Below, in pieces: positions 12,101 to 22,867 of a DNA stretch of 64,000 nt. The stretch is from contig KB722739.1 in NCBI GenBank assembly GCA_000349905.1, positions 1,672,809 through 1,736,808 on the forward strand, in the 5' to 3' direction. Under the pieces are notes generated by a model. That model was not told the DNA's origin and ran no database searches. It saw only the letters and a list, made by a program, of their open reading frames with translations. The stretch comes from Volvariella volvacea V23 (Eukaryota > Basidiomycota > Agaricomycetes > Agaricales > Pluteaceae). Both the position numbers and the translations under genes were made by a program. How positions within the stretch are numbered: position 1 is the first letter of the stretch; every line of letters starts with the position of its first letter.

Positions 12101-12857
12101 TGTGATGATCACAGCGACTTGTACACGATTGTTTAGTGCGGGCAAAAACACTCTTGTATCATACCCAAGACATTTTTGTTCGTCTTGTAAATTCTCTTGC
12201 ACCCTCACATCCATCCAATCTCTATCTCTCTCTTTCTTCCTCTCGTATTATGTTGATCCGCTACATCATTTCTTCATCATTTCATTCTCATTGTCATTGT
12301 TCCTCGTGTCGCACACACTGTCTCAATAGATCACCGCATAGCGCTTCGCTTACATCCATCTCCCTTCCCTCATCGCTAGTCAAGGACCTTATTACAGTTT
12401 AGTACTCTCCTGACGTGTACACCCAGTCTTTCTAAGAGCATCTTGGTGCTGCGCACCGACCTACTGAACGGAGCGTGTAAATAACTCAGCTACAGGTCCT
12501 AGGCATACCGCCTCTCCTATCTTACATTCCTCTAATTGTGGCTATTCACACTTCAGGTCTACAACCAAATTTCTTACACTATTGCCCCCATTTAAGTACC
12601 CAAGCCATCGAAGGAAACAACATAACACATCCTCCAGGCTGCCAAACACCATGATGCAACGTTTACGGCAGAGTTCATCCACGCTCAGTACCCTAGTGAG
12701 ACTCTTGTCTTGTCTCTGTCCACCCTTCACCACCAGGCCCTGCACCCACTGTGCGGTTTATGTAACACCTAGTGCCAGTGAATGTGCATTTTTCACAACT
12801 CGAAGACGTCCTTTTTCGACACTAGTGAAGTAACCCAGTAAAAAGAAAAGACGAAAC
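12101..12857. other. intergenic region
   Basis: This stretch is pyrimidine-rich with short TC repeats around 12220-12300. It contains the 3' UTR of the upstream gene and the promoter of the Nudix gene. Short open frames exist but none has family resemblance. Confidence 0.5.
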
Positions 12858-14314
12858 ATGCTTCCGCTGACCAATGGTCATCAGCTGAGAGCCCTAGGGA
12901 AAGGCCGACTGTTACGCGCAGCAACCATTCTGACAAGAATCTCACGAAATTCAGCCGCGCAGTGCTCTCATTGGGTTGCCACTCGACGCGATTGCCCCCC
13001 TGTACGCAACGAGAAGCACCATTACCACCTATCTCTCCGTCCGGAGCCTCTCCGACTGCCCACAGGACATCAAAGTCTCCTTCCACTAATCCATACTTGC
13101 AACAACCTCATTATCAAACACGACCCCGCGCAACCTCACCACACCATAGTTGGCACCAAAACCTCGGATGGCGCAGTCGTGAACCAAGAAAGCGTGATTC
13201 CATTCGTGCTTTCTACTGGTACAAGTGCGAAAGCTGTGCCGAAACCTTTGGGATACCTGAGGACAATGGTTGTGGAGGCTTTGGTGGCGGATCATGAAGC
13301 GCATGAAAGTACGGGGAAGAGGTCTCCCTGGCACCTGGTCTATGACCAGAGTGGGAAGGGCAGTACGCTACCTTCGATGATCTCATTTGCTCCATGGGTG
13401 AACCAAAATGGGAAGAGAGCGAGGACCTTGCAGATAGAGAGAATTGTTCAGGTATGGAAAAGAGAGAACTTTTTTAAGGATATCTTACGCGGTATGTCCT
13501 TCCCCAAATGACGTGTGGTTTGACTCGAATGTCGAGTCTCACAGGCTGGAGCAATGAACCATACCCCGTATACAGCCATCCTCCTAAAGGAATGACTGCT
13601 CACGGGGACCCTGTAGCATTTGCCATCGAACGAGCTGCACTACCTTTGTTTGGATTTCCAAATTTTGGCTCACTTCTCATAGGTGTGTATATCCACAGTT
13701 TGACGAACGTGATCTAATATGCTATTGTAGCTTACTTCCAGGACCCTCAAACCGACAAAACAATGATTTGGGTTCCACGACGGGCTCTCACTAAGCGCAC
13801 GTAAGTTCAACACGCTCTGTACCTCTCCCTTGTGAAACATATACATGATACCAGATGGCCTGGAAAGCTAGACGTCACAGTCGGTGGTGGAATAGGGCTC
13901 GGCGATACCTCTCTTACAACTATTATCCGTGAAGCAGCGGAAGAAGCTTCCCTAGACCCACACGACATAAGTCCTTTTATTCGCCCTGTTGGTGCTATAC
14001 CCTTCCCCAACCGTTCCCCCGCAAACTGGCTTCTCCCCGGCCTGTATTACCTCTTCGATCTCCAATTACCGCCAGATAACTCGGTTCGCCCTCGTACCAA
14101 TATTAAAGACGGTGAAGTGGATAGCTTCGAATTGATGGATATCGAAACGGTGTTGCGCGAGCTTTTGGCGGGGAAGTTCAAATCTAGCTCGGCGATGGCG
14201 ATGGTTTCTTTTTTGATTAGACATGGGTTCATTGCGGAGGAGAGTGATGCGAGGTTTGAGGATGTGTGCATATTGCTGAATAGATGTGTAGACTTGCCTG
14301 TTCCTTGGCGTTGA
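12858..14314 (+). CDS. DUF4743/Nudix hydrolase (plant NUDT24 / fungal TPK-like type)
   Basis: This is a Nudix enzyme of the type with an N-terminal DUF4743 domain, related to proteins that hydrolyse damaged thiamine diphosphates (YJR142W-like). Four exons (12858-13491, 13545-13682, 13731-13800, 13855-14314) give 433 residues in frame. DUF4743 covers about residues 75-260 (IPFVLSTG, PLGYLRTMVVEAL). The Nudix box is VGGGIGLGDTSLTTIIREAAEEASL. It has Asp for the usual first Glu, and the final Gly is replaced by Ser, the latter being usual in this subfamily; the catalytic REAAEE is intact. The first roughly 75 residues are Arg-rich and nearly free of acids, which resembles a mitochondrial presequence. 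The start is the first ATG of a frame open without interruption into the conserved part, but it remains uncertain. The spliced product is otherwise complete. Confidence 0.85.
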
Positions 14315-14670
14315 GATAGCTGCGGTGAAGAGGAACATGGATTATTGCAGCCAGTACTACTCTTGATACTGCTGGTCTACGTATAAATGCTCTATTGTTA
14401 CCGTACTCCTTGTCATCATGTCTAGATGTCATAATACACAGATAATGATCCCCTCCCTGCTTGTCAGTCCATCATTTAATCTAGAATTAGTCCACGGTAT
14501 TTCTATTCAGCAGGAATACTGTGCAAATGCACAGAAAAGTCGGAACGACAGGAAAGGAGAATATTAATATAGTACTACGGTTGTAGGAATTAAGTAAATG
14601 ATGATTGAATATGTTGAACAGGACATACTGTATTGAATAGGCATGAGTCCTTCCGGCCCTCCTCTCGGCA
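14315..14670. other. convergent intergenic region
   Basis: This AT-rich spacer lies between the 3' ends of the Nudix gene (+) and the 189-aa orphan (-). I see nothing else in it. Confidence 0.5.
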
Positions 14671-15240
14671 TCAACAGACTTCCAGTCTTGTGAGATGATA
14701 GGACAATACTCCCATATCAGTACTTGCCGAGCTTAGATCCTGGAGCGCTTGGAAGAGGCAATTGATTCTGGCCATCCAGTGGTTCCTCCAGCCAACAGGT
14801 ACGAACGCCGAGTCGTAGCGCCTCAATGCGTCATAGACACGCCACATCGCAACTTCTCCTGTTTCTGGCGTCGTAGACCAGACTGGGATAGATAGAACGC
14901 CACAGTCCGCTTCGTCAAGCGCTGGGGCGTCTCCTACACCTTCGCCCAGTGTCGTTAGGTTGTCCAGCAACCCACTGCCTGAGGTCCACTCTAGTTCGAG
15001 GATTTGAGATCCTAGGTTGAAACGTATTCTGCAGACCCACGTATCGTCTGAGGAGTCTGGAAAATAGGTCCGCTCGTTCGGAAGGTAAACGTGTGCTTCG
15101 ACGTTGTGGATTGGAAGGTGAGCTACATGGTTCCAAATATTGCAACCAGGGTGGTTAGCAACGGGACTCTTGGGCGTTTGCAGGGGCTCCGAGTCCACCA
15201 TCGTCAGAGGGAATATGGAATAGCGCCAGTGAATAGTCAT
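14671..15240 (-). CDS. hypothetical protein, 189 aa, single exon
   Basis: I do not recognise this protein. It is an uninterrupted frame of 189 residues, acidic and Trp-rich (HWRYSIF, NIWNHVAHLP, DDTWVCRIRFNL, LELEWTSGSG, VAMWRVYDAL, GWRNHWMARI). The even composition and lack of low complexity suggest a folded globular protein rather than a chance frame. No signal peptide or membrane segment is visible. A second in-frame Met lies at residue 14. It sits 365 nt downstream of the viperin-like gene on the same strand, with a 23-nt A run between them. Functional association is speculative. Confidence 0.5.
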   Translation of the reverse strand: MTIHWRYSIFPLTMVDSEPLQTPKSPVANHPGCNIWNHVAHLPIHNVEAHVYLPNERTYFPDSSDDTWVCRIRFNLGSQILELEWTSGSGLLDNLTTLGEGVGDAPALDEADCGVLSIPVWSTTPETGEVAMWRVYDALRRYDSAFVPVGWRNHWMARINCLFQALQDLSSASTDMGVLSYHLTRLEVC

Positions 15241-15484
15241 ATCGAGTAGAGTATAAAATGAGAGATGCAGTAGGGGTGGTTGTAAGAGGCGACAAACGAA
15301 TGGCTGGTCGGGGGCTATTAGAACAGAACTGTGGGGTTATGATGTTCACATTCGACGTGATTTATAGTCTGCAGCAGGGGTCTGCGCTATATCCATAATT
15401 GGGACATTTGAGGCACCAGCTGTGGAGCTACGCGAACGAACAACAACCATCGTGCATATTGTTCCAACGGGGGCAGTATTGAAC

Positions 15485-15507
15485 AAAAAAAAAAAAAAAA
15501 AAAAAAA
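15485..15507. repeat. poly(dA:dT) tract, 23 nt
   Basis: An uninterrupted run of 23 A on the + strand lies between the viperin-like gene and the 189-aa orphan. Such tracts exclude nucleosomes and occur in fungal promoters. On the minus strand it reads as poly-T about 250 nt upstream of the orphan's ATG. It could equally be a simple slippage repeat. Confidence 0.9.
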
Positions 15508-15604
15508 CAAGGCATTCAGTCAGCATCTTTAATTGAGAGTAGACGAAGTTAACAGTGTTATATATGCGTAAAATTTGTTATCATCCTTCAGGTGGTATGG
15601 AATG

Positions 15605-16816
15605 TTACCAGTCCAAGGAAGTACCATTATTGCCTTGAGAAGCGAGGGCCCTGAAAGGCCCGTTCCTCTTCCAATCGAATATTCCACCTCGATTGACGAA
15701 GGCGTCCTCGTCGAATCCTGCGTCTTGCAACGCTGCCTGTACACCCACTTTCAGAAGAGACCTTCCTGGCCTCTTACCACCATCCAGGCAGTTAAGGAAT
15801 CTGTATTACAGTTCACCCGTCACCATGACCTGCTCGGAGACGTCAGGGGTGTGTGCTCACCTCATTTCTTCATCGAGGTTTAGATAGGAGTCCTTCATAG
15901 ATCGGTTGTTCTCGGGAACTAAGCACGCTTGAGACAAATGGCGATCGATAAATGCCTGAAATTGCGCGTCGTTTATGACCAGCTTTCGGCCATCCCGAAG
16001 TGAGCCCGTTTCAGCGCCGGTATTTTCGCCGTCCAAGAGAAGTACTTGGAATACCTTAGTGAAGGAATTAATCTACCTTCGCACGCATGGGATGAATGTG
16101 CCTCAACAAGTTACCTTCCACCGAAAGGGATCTAATTGCTCGATACATTCGTTCATATCCTCCTGCCAATTTAGCCTGAATCACCGCTATTATGTTAGCC
16201 TCGGTATTTCCGAGCTGGAAATCACGCACGCTGTTACGACGGTATTTATTTTGAGTTTGATTCCTCTCCTTTTACACCACTCCGCAACTTCGAAAACTCT
16301 GCCTGCATGCTTGTTGCCAGACTTCCCGTTCTCCTTTCTTCCAAGCTGGGTGTTGATGTCAGGATCAAAGCTGTCGCATGAAATAGCCATTACGTCCAGG
16401 TATTGGCCATATCTGTCCATCCATTTCTCTGTAACTTTAGAACCGTTGTTGACAACGGAACATGACTCCAGCCTGAGCTCCTCCTTGCAGAAGCGGAAAA
16501 TCTCTCCAATGAAATCAGCCTTCAGAAATGGCTCTCCGCCACTTATGTTAAGCTTTCTCATCCCCGCTTCTGCAAGCAGGCGAAGCCCACGCTTGGCCTC
16601 GTCGATGTCTAGAATTACAAGGTTCTTAGTAGTGTGAAAACAAAATTCACAAGCATAATTGCATTTCCTGGTAGGGCAGTTACTTCAACGGCCGTAGTGG
16701 TACTAGTAGACGCACCGGTGCGGGAAGTAGTTCACAGATATAGGAACAATAGGCTGGACATCCCTAGAGAGAGGAAAAAGAGCAACGCTCCCAAGCGTAG
16801 AGCGGACCCAGTCCAT
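15605..16816 (-). CDS. viperin-like radical SAM enzyme (RSAD2 family, ddhNTP synthase)
   Basis: Viperins use a [4Fe-4S] cluster and S-adenosylmethionine to convert a nucleoside triphosphate into its 3'-deoxy-3',4'-didehydro form, a chain terminator for viral polymerases. Five exons (complement of 16716-16816, 16230-16667, 16115-16175, 15861-16054, 15605-15800) join in frame to 329 residues. Visible landmarks are VPISVNYFPHR, the cluster motif C36-NYA-C40-EF-C43, FHTTKN, ISGGEPF at 75-81, [72 protein letters not shown] and the terminal LDW. A C-terminal Trp is a family hallmark used for cluster loading in animals. The long ER-binding amphipathic helix of vertebrate viperin is absent; only about 20 residues precede the conserved part. 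Family membership is near certain. The substrate nucleotide is not known from sequence. Confidence 0.93.
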
Positions 16817-17455
16817 TGAGGTTGTCTGGGAGCAAGCACCACCAACAGGGATTGGTAATTAAGCAGGCACCAAAACGCGCAGTCATTCCTAGTTGAGTAG
16901 GTGGAGAAACATAGCGTGCATGGACCCCGGCGCTCCGTTAGCTTGTTTGACCGAAGAGGCCCCTATGGAGACTAATGCGGCAGAAGGTCTCAATGGGCAA
17001 TGGATACATCTTCCATACGTATCCACCGCTGGACTAAGTTTTCCACCTACCAATTTTTAGTTTCTTTTGCTGTGGCATGGTTTCAGCTCGGCCATAATCA
17101 GCGGACATATATTTGGCGTGTCGCACCAGCAAGCGGGGAACTGCCACGTGCTGAGAAAGTAACACCTCTATCACCCTTATCCGCCGGAGCTTAGGTACCC
17201 TTCCCCAGCCCAGCGCTCTTTCCTTATAAACCCCCATCTGGCCATTCACGTCTTGTTTTGACCACCTCGGACTCGGACCCCGACTAAGCGTTCGAGCATC
17301 TTGGAGTTTTGGCTTGGCCTCGTTACTTCTCGCTGTCCTTACCACAGCTAAGCAACCTTAAAGCGCGTTTTTCGTCATTTAGGACCGGAGGTTCTAGAGG
17401 TTTGAGTCACATTCACCCTTATCACATAGACAACGACGAGGATACCGACTACGAA
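16817..17455. other. divergent promoter region, viperin-like gene / amino-acid transporter
   Basis: Both genes are transcribed outward from this roughly 640-nt spacer. It contains no credible open frame. A TATA box for the + strand gene is listed separately, and none is obvious for the viperin-like gene. Confidence 0.6.
17225..17230 (+). promoter_or_regulatory. TATA box of the amino-acid transporter
   Basis: TATAAA occurs in the context CCTTATAAACCCC. The first ATG downstream of it on this strand is the one at 17456, which supports that start codon and a 5' UTR of about 200 nt. Confidence 0.45.
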
Positions 17456-19430
17456 ATGGTTCAAACTTATGGTGTGGCCAGGGAGAGCAATGCAGAGCCA
17501 AGCAGTTCGAATAACGAAACCAGTGCACTGCTGGGAGGCGATAGAGATACTACAGTTAAGCGGACTAGTGGGAAAGCAGATGGGCACGCGTCTATTACCA
17601 GCTGCGTTAGTAACCTATTGAACACTATCATTGGAAGTGGTACGTGGTGCTTTGACTGCATGCGTGCGCCTTCTGAGGTTGCTGTCTTGCCAGGTATGCT
17701 AACGTTTCCAATGGTGAGTAGGCAGTTCTTTTTCCCGTTCTAGCAAACCTACAGTCCTCACAGGCAATGGCCTCTTCCGGCATCATTCCTGGTATCTTGA
17801 CTTGCGTATTTTCCGGAGGTGTTGCAGCATTTGGCCTGTATCTCTTATCTTTGTGTGCCACGAGGACACCGCATCGACGTGCTTCCTTCTTTGCTGTATC
17901 CCAACTTACATTCCCGAAGGCAGCTGTCTTTTTTGATGCTGCAATTGCTACGAAGTGCTTCGGGGTGTCAATAAGGTCAGACTCCATTTTAGCCGCGGCG
18001 CAACGTCCTATCAGAAACCTTGCGCTTGTTCGTTGGGAATTATATCTGAACGTGCTTGTTTATGGGTGCTCTTTGGCATTCCAATTCTATCGTATAGCTA
18101 CCTTATTATCATCAAGAGCTTGATGCCGAACGTTGTTGCGTCATTATACCATGACTTGACGTCTCCTTCCACAAATCCACCTGAATGGACGCTAAATGGT
18201 GGGAACTGGCTCATCATCATGATGGCAGTCCTTGTTCCTCTCTCGTTCCTCCGCCGGTTAGATAGCCTTCGACATGCGAGCTACGTCGCTTTGTTTTCTA
18301 TTGGTGTGTTGATCAAAGGTGCATCGTTCAGTCAAACTCACCGTCATTTTAGTTTACCTCGTCGTCATCGTTGTCACCTGCTACATATGGCCATTAGAAG
18401 GCACACCGGAACGAGGCGAAGTGCATTTGATCCATTTTACACCGGATTTCGTGTCTACTTTTCCTGTTCAAGTCTTCGCGTTTACGTGTGCGCAGAACGT
18501 GGGCCTATCACTTAACCCCTATTTCGTGTTAATCAATTCCCTTCGTAGATTTTCCCCATTTACAATGAAGTCCGGTCCAATACGCAGCCAAGGATGAACC
18601 TCGTTATTGGAACCGCCATCGGTAGTGCAACAGTAACGTATGAGCTCATTGCAATTCTCGGCTATTTGACGTTTGGTTCCAATGTCTGTACCCTCTATTG
18701 AAGCTGTCGATGCGTATCATGCTCATCCTTTTACAGGTTGGATCAAACATCATTGCAATGTATCCAGCAACTTCTTTATTCATAGCAGTTGGACAGCTTG
18801 CGATTGTCATACTTGTCATGCTTTCATACCCATTGCAGGTCTTGCCATGTCGTAATTGTTTAGACAAGGTGTTCCATGTAGGACATGTACACCCGCCAAA
18901 GCCTGTTACAGGAGGTGAAGAGGACTCGGAAGAAGTCGAAGAAGATGAAGATCATGCCAGCGCAGACATGACCCCATTGAAACACACCCTGCTGACCTCG
19001 CTTATTGTTGGCGCAGGGTTCATCATTGCCTTCTTGGTTGATGACCTGAGAATTGGTTCGGTCTATTAGCATCTCTCGCGGACTTTTATTGAGGCTATTG
19101 CAGTGCTTTCGTTTGTCGGGGCTACGGGATCGACCACTATTTCGTTTATTCTACCTGGGTTGTTCTTCTGGAAGGTAATTGCCAAGTGCTGGCGTGCTTG
19201 CCACTCAGACTGACTGACACTTCGATTCAGCTGACCCGCAACGACCAGAGTGTCAGCAGAAGGCTTAACTGGGCCGCGTTCGGCTTGGCAGTGTATGGTG
19301 GTTGCGTCTTTGCTTTCTGGTAAGGTGTTGGCAGTTCTGCATAGTGCACACGCTCACAGTATGCAGCCTCGGGTACAATATCTATAAGCTGTATCATCCG
19401 GTAATGGGTTCAGGATACAGGGGGCATTAG
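17456..19430 (+). CDS. AAAP-family amino-acid transporter (AVT/SLC38 type, probably vacuolar)
   Basis: This is a multi-pass membrane protein moving neutral or cationic amino acids across the vacuolar or plasma membrane. Translation is taken from ATG 17456: MVQTYGVARES, then a short Ser-rich cytosolic tail with a di-leucine-like SALLGG. The first helix carries the family motif SVTSC-like ASITSCVSNLLNTIIGSG, continued across an intron by MLTFPMAMASSGIIPGILTC. Later helices include GNWLIIMMAVLVPLSFLRRLDSLRHASY, AYLVVIVVTCYIWP, FPVQVFAFTCAQN, IGSATVTYELIAILGYLTFG and VGATGSTTISFILPGLFFWK. A long acidic loop (GGEEDSEEVEEDEDHASAD) sits before the last helices. Several introns are needed, including one with the weak donor GTTCGG near 19053 that restores DDLRIVLSFVG, and a long one near 17973-18095. 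The likely end is NIYKLYHPVMGSGYRGH at TAG 19428-19430. Confidence 0.88.
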
Positions 19431-19848
19431 AGTATAGTAATTGCTTGTAGATAGAGCGACTATGGACTTGTTTGGTTTGAAAGGAATTGAATTTACCCAC
19501 GGTTCTCTTGATTGGATCTAAGTGGATTTTCAGCCGACGTTGCCCTCAGACCTGATTATGTCCCCTTGAGTCTCCCGGCGACTGAACAGCATTCTACCAC
19601 TTCGACGCCCAAAAAAGCCCCAATCAGTCCCACTTTATCTCTAGGTATATTCCCTCTTTCATCTCGCCCTTTTTTCTCACCGATTTTCTCCACACAGACC
19701 CCTACCGCTTCGCCACCTTTCTCGTCCGATTCTGCGAAATAGTCCTCTTGCCACCACCACCACCCCACCATCGTTGTATCCAGCGTCTCCATCTCGAGAG
19801 AAAGCCTCGCCGCCACCCCCACTCAACTCACGTCTACTTGTACACACC
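19431..19848. other. intergenic region
   Basis: This holds the 3' UTR of the transporter and the TC-rich leader of the R3H gene. No gene is visible in it. Confidence 0.5.
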
Positions 19849-22800
19849 ATGTCTTCGTCTTCGAGCACCGCCTCTGCTGTTGTGAATCCTACAACATTTC
19901 ACGCTAGTTCCTCGGCATCAAGTTTGCCCCAAACCATCGATGCATCGCAATCTCAACACTCCGCACGTCCGGTCTCTGATATGCAGCAGGTGAACGGCGA
20001 GTCAAGCACTACTTCAACCCCACCAACTGCGTCGGATCCAAACATAGATGTTGACCCATCGATAATCGAGGCACTTAAGGGAAAGGATAGGATTTACGTT
20101 CTCAAACTCGGTGAACAGATGGAAAGTCTTATACAAGACCGAAGGTGTGTGCTGTTTTCTGCTCTACACGGCCTAAGCGCCCATGGAGACGTTTCCCCAC
20201 TCCCCACTTCCCCTCTCTTTCGCCGTCGGCCGTGTGTACTTGTTTCTGGTGGGAACACTACGTCATGGATTCCATCTACTGCTTTCATTAATTCCCCTGC
20301 GCGTTCGTGCTTACTGACATGTATCGCGTTGTTTTGCCAAGGCCCAAGTTGGAAACTCAACCTTCAACTTCATACCAACGTCTGCTCGTACATCGATGCT
20401 CTGCCTATTACAAGCTGTCGCCAGAAACTGATCTAACTACCAAAGCCATTGTGGTTCATCTTAACCCGGACAGTAGAATGTACGTATCCTGCCAGCAGAG
20501 ACCCTATCTTACCGAGACAGTCGTTGACAACCCCCTGATAGACCCTCACGAAGAATTTTTGAGCTGGTTCCCGCTGAAACGACTACGCAGCCCGCATTTA
20601 AAATCATGCGTCGAGTTCCCGATAAAAATCGCTCTAAACCTCAGTCTCAGGCTGGCTCCGTGGCAGGGGAAGACGCAGACTTGTCGGATAACGACCCAAT
20701 ATCTGAGACAGGAAGTCTAGGCGGTCGCAGTGCAGCCGAGTCGATCAAGAAGAGGATGACTATAGAGGAGCGCGAAGCGGCTTATAACGAAGCTCGTAAC
20801 CGCATTTGGATGGGATTTGACGAAAATCGGAGGGAGAAGGAGAAGGATATGAGTGCAAGCTCGTCCTCTCTTAGCCTGGCCTCAGGGTCGACGAACGGAG
20901 GTGGAGGAAGCAGCTTGGGTGATGGGGATGATGGCAGCTCTCCTGCTACAGAGAGCGAATGGTCGGGGCCTTCAGTTTCAAGGGATAAAAAAGAGGGTAA
21001 ACGAAGCATGAACCCTATACCTGCGGGACCTGGAAGGTCATTGCGCCCATCCGGTCTTTATCATCCAAATGGGTCGACGAGCTCTCGCAATTCCAGAGCC
21101 GCTTCTCCTGCAGTGAAATATGCCTCTCTGTACGAGCCCCAAGCACAAGCCTCATATGACGCGTACCAGCACCCACAACCCCCTAATTCTGGATACCCCG
21201 CACCTTACCCCTATCCCTACCCACCTCCCAACCAGCCGATGCACCATCCTCAATACATGAACCCTTATGGATACTATCCTCAACCATTCCCGCCGTACCA
21301 TTCACAACCGCCTCCGCAGCCTAACGCTGATCCCTCCGTTCCGCTGGACATGTACCAACAACCCCCTCATCCCGCTCCTTATAGTGGTCCTTACTGGCCA
21401 CATACGTCATCTCCCGCACCCCAGCAAGCAGCGCAACCTATTCAATCGCATCCTCCCCCTCCTCCCCCTCATCAAGGCCATAATCATCCCGTGAATCCTC
21501 CGCCTCCACCTAACCCCATACCACAATTTCCACCATTCATCCCACCATCACACCCATACGCATATTCTGTGAGCTACTATCCGCCCCCTGGACAACCAAT
21601 GCACCCTCCACCGCCTCCTTCGCACGCACCTCCTCCATCCCTTTACGATCCAAGTGCACCAGGTGCTCCAAATGGACCAGCCCTCTCAGGCCCCAACCTA
21701 GGAAATATGGCGCCTATCAATAGTCGCAATATTGCTACAAGAGGTACATCCCTACCTTCAAATATAGGAGTAGTCAATAAACCAAGAAATCCAGGCCCCG
21801 TACCTGTGCAGCCACCGCGAACTTGGAGTTATGGACCTGGTGTGGGTGGGCCTGGTTTTCCAGCTGGTTCGGTGGTGTCGTCGTCTTCATCAGGTGGAGA
21901 GACTGTGGGACCAAGGTTTAATAGTCCCCGCAGAGCAACGGGCGGTACCGGTGGTATGAACAATAGAGCGTCATCAAATGACGATATTGCCTCGACAACA
22001 GTAAGTTAACTATCATCTCTCTTATACTGGAAAGTGGCTTAAGTCGCCTACTTCAATAGTCATCATCTACTACATCCTCTGCTTCAAGGAAGCCACCATT
22101 GACACCATCCTCCCAGCATCCGTTACCGGCTCGTCCAGACTGGGCTGTTGGTCTTAAACCACAGCCCTCATTACGCCACCAAGATAACAGCACCAGAACA
22201 ACCCCACCTTCCAATGGAAATAGTGCTAGAAATGGCGCTCCCAACCGATTGCCATCACAGCCCCCAGTTTCACTGCAAGGGACCGACTTTCCGCCTCTAA
22301 TCGGTAGTAACGGAAGCGCACCTGGAACTGAGAGAAGGACGTCAGTAGTACCCGCTGGTGCATGGAACACACCACCACCATTGAGAACTGGAATATTGTC
22401 TCCCAATGGAGGACCGAATAATCAAAGATTGGAGGAATCCGATCATGGGTTTGAGCGGCCGCCTCCAAAGGTGGGTCTCTTTAACTAAGCTGTTGAGCCT
22501 AGAACTTAAGCTTCTTGTGCACTCCTTGTTGCAGTCAGCGGAGTTGTATAACCCCAAGACTAGCAGGAAGTCACCCCAAACCAATGGATTGAATAGGACA
22601 TCGCCTTCTTCGTCTTCCTTTGGGGAAAGGGACAGGGAGGGTCGTCCATTGCTGTCACACGGGAATGATTCTGTCAACCACCTGGTAGGACAAGTCGCTT
22701 CGCTGTCAATGATGGACGAACAAGGCGCAATCAACACGAATACCAACGGACTAATAATCACGGCTGGAAATCCGAATGCAAGCGGTTCATCTAGTCTTAA

Positions 22801-22867
22801 AAGTACACCAACGACACCAGTGGTGGGTGTTGGCGTAGGGACCCGAGAGACTTCTGCCCTTGCTTAG
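19849..22867 (+). CDS. R3H and SUZ domain RNA-binding protein (R3HDM/encore-like)
   Basis: This is a cytoplasmic RNA-binding protein. Starting at MSSSSSTASA, a Ser-rich leader is followed by DPSIIEALKGKDRIYVLKLGEQMESLIQDR. After an intron comes the R3H core, STSYQRLLVHRCSAYYKLSPETD, with the characteristic Arg and His three residues apart. The SUZ motif lies at FKIMRRVPDKNRSKPQS. Next is a helical segment (IKKRMTIEEREAAYNEARNRIWM) seen in this family. A very long Pro/Tyr/Gln-rich disordered region follows (about 21150-21700), with runs such as PYPYPYPPP and PPPPPP, then Ser/Asn-rich tail exons ending TRETSALA at 22867. The prion-like composition suggests recruitment to P-bodies or stress granules. 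That localisation is inference; the R3H-SUZ assignment is clear. Confidence 0.9.
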
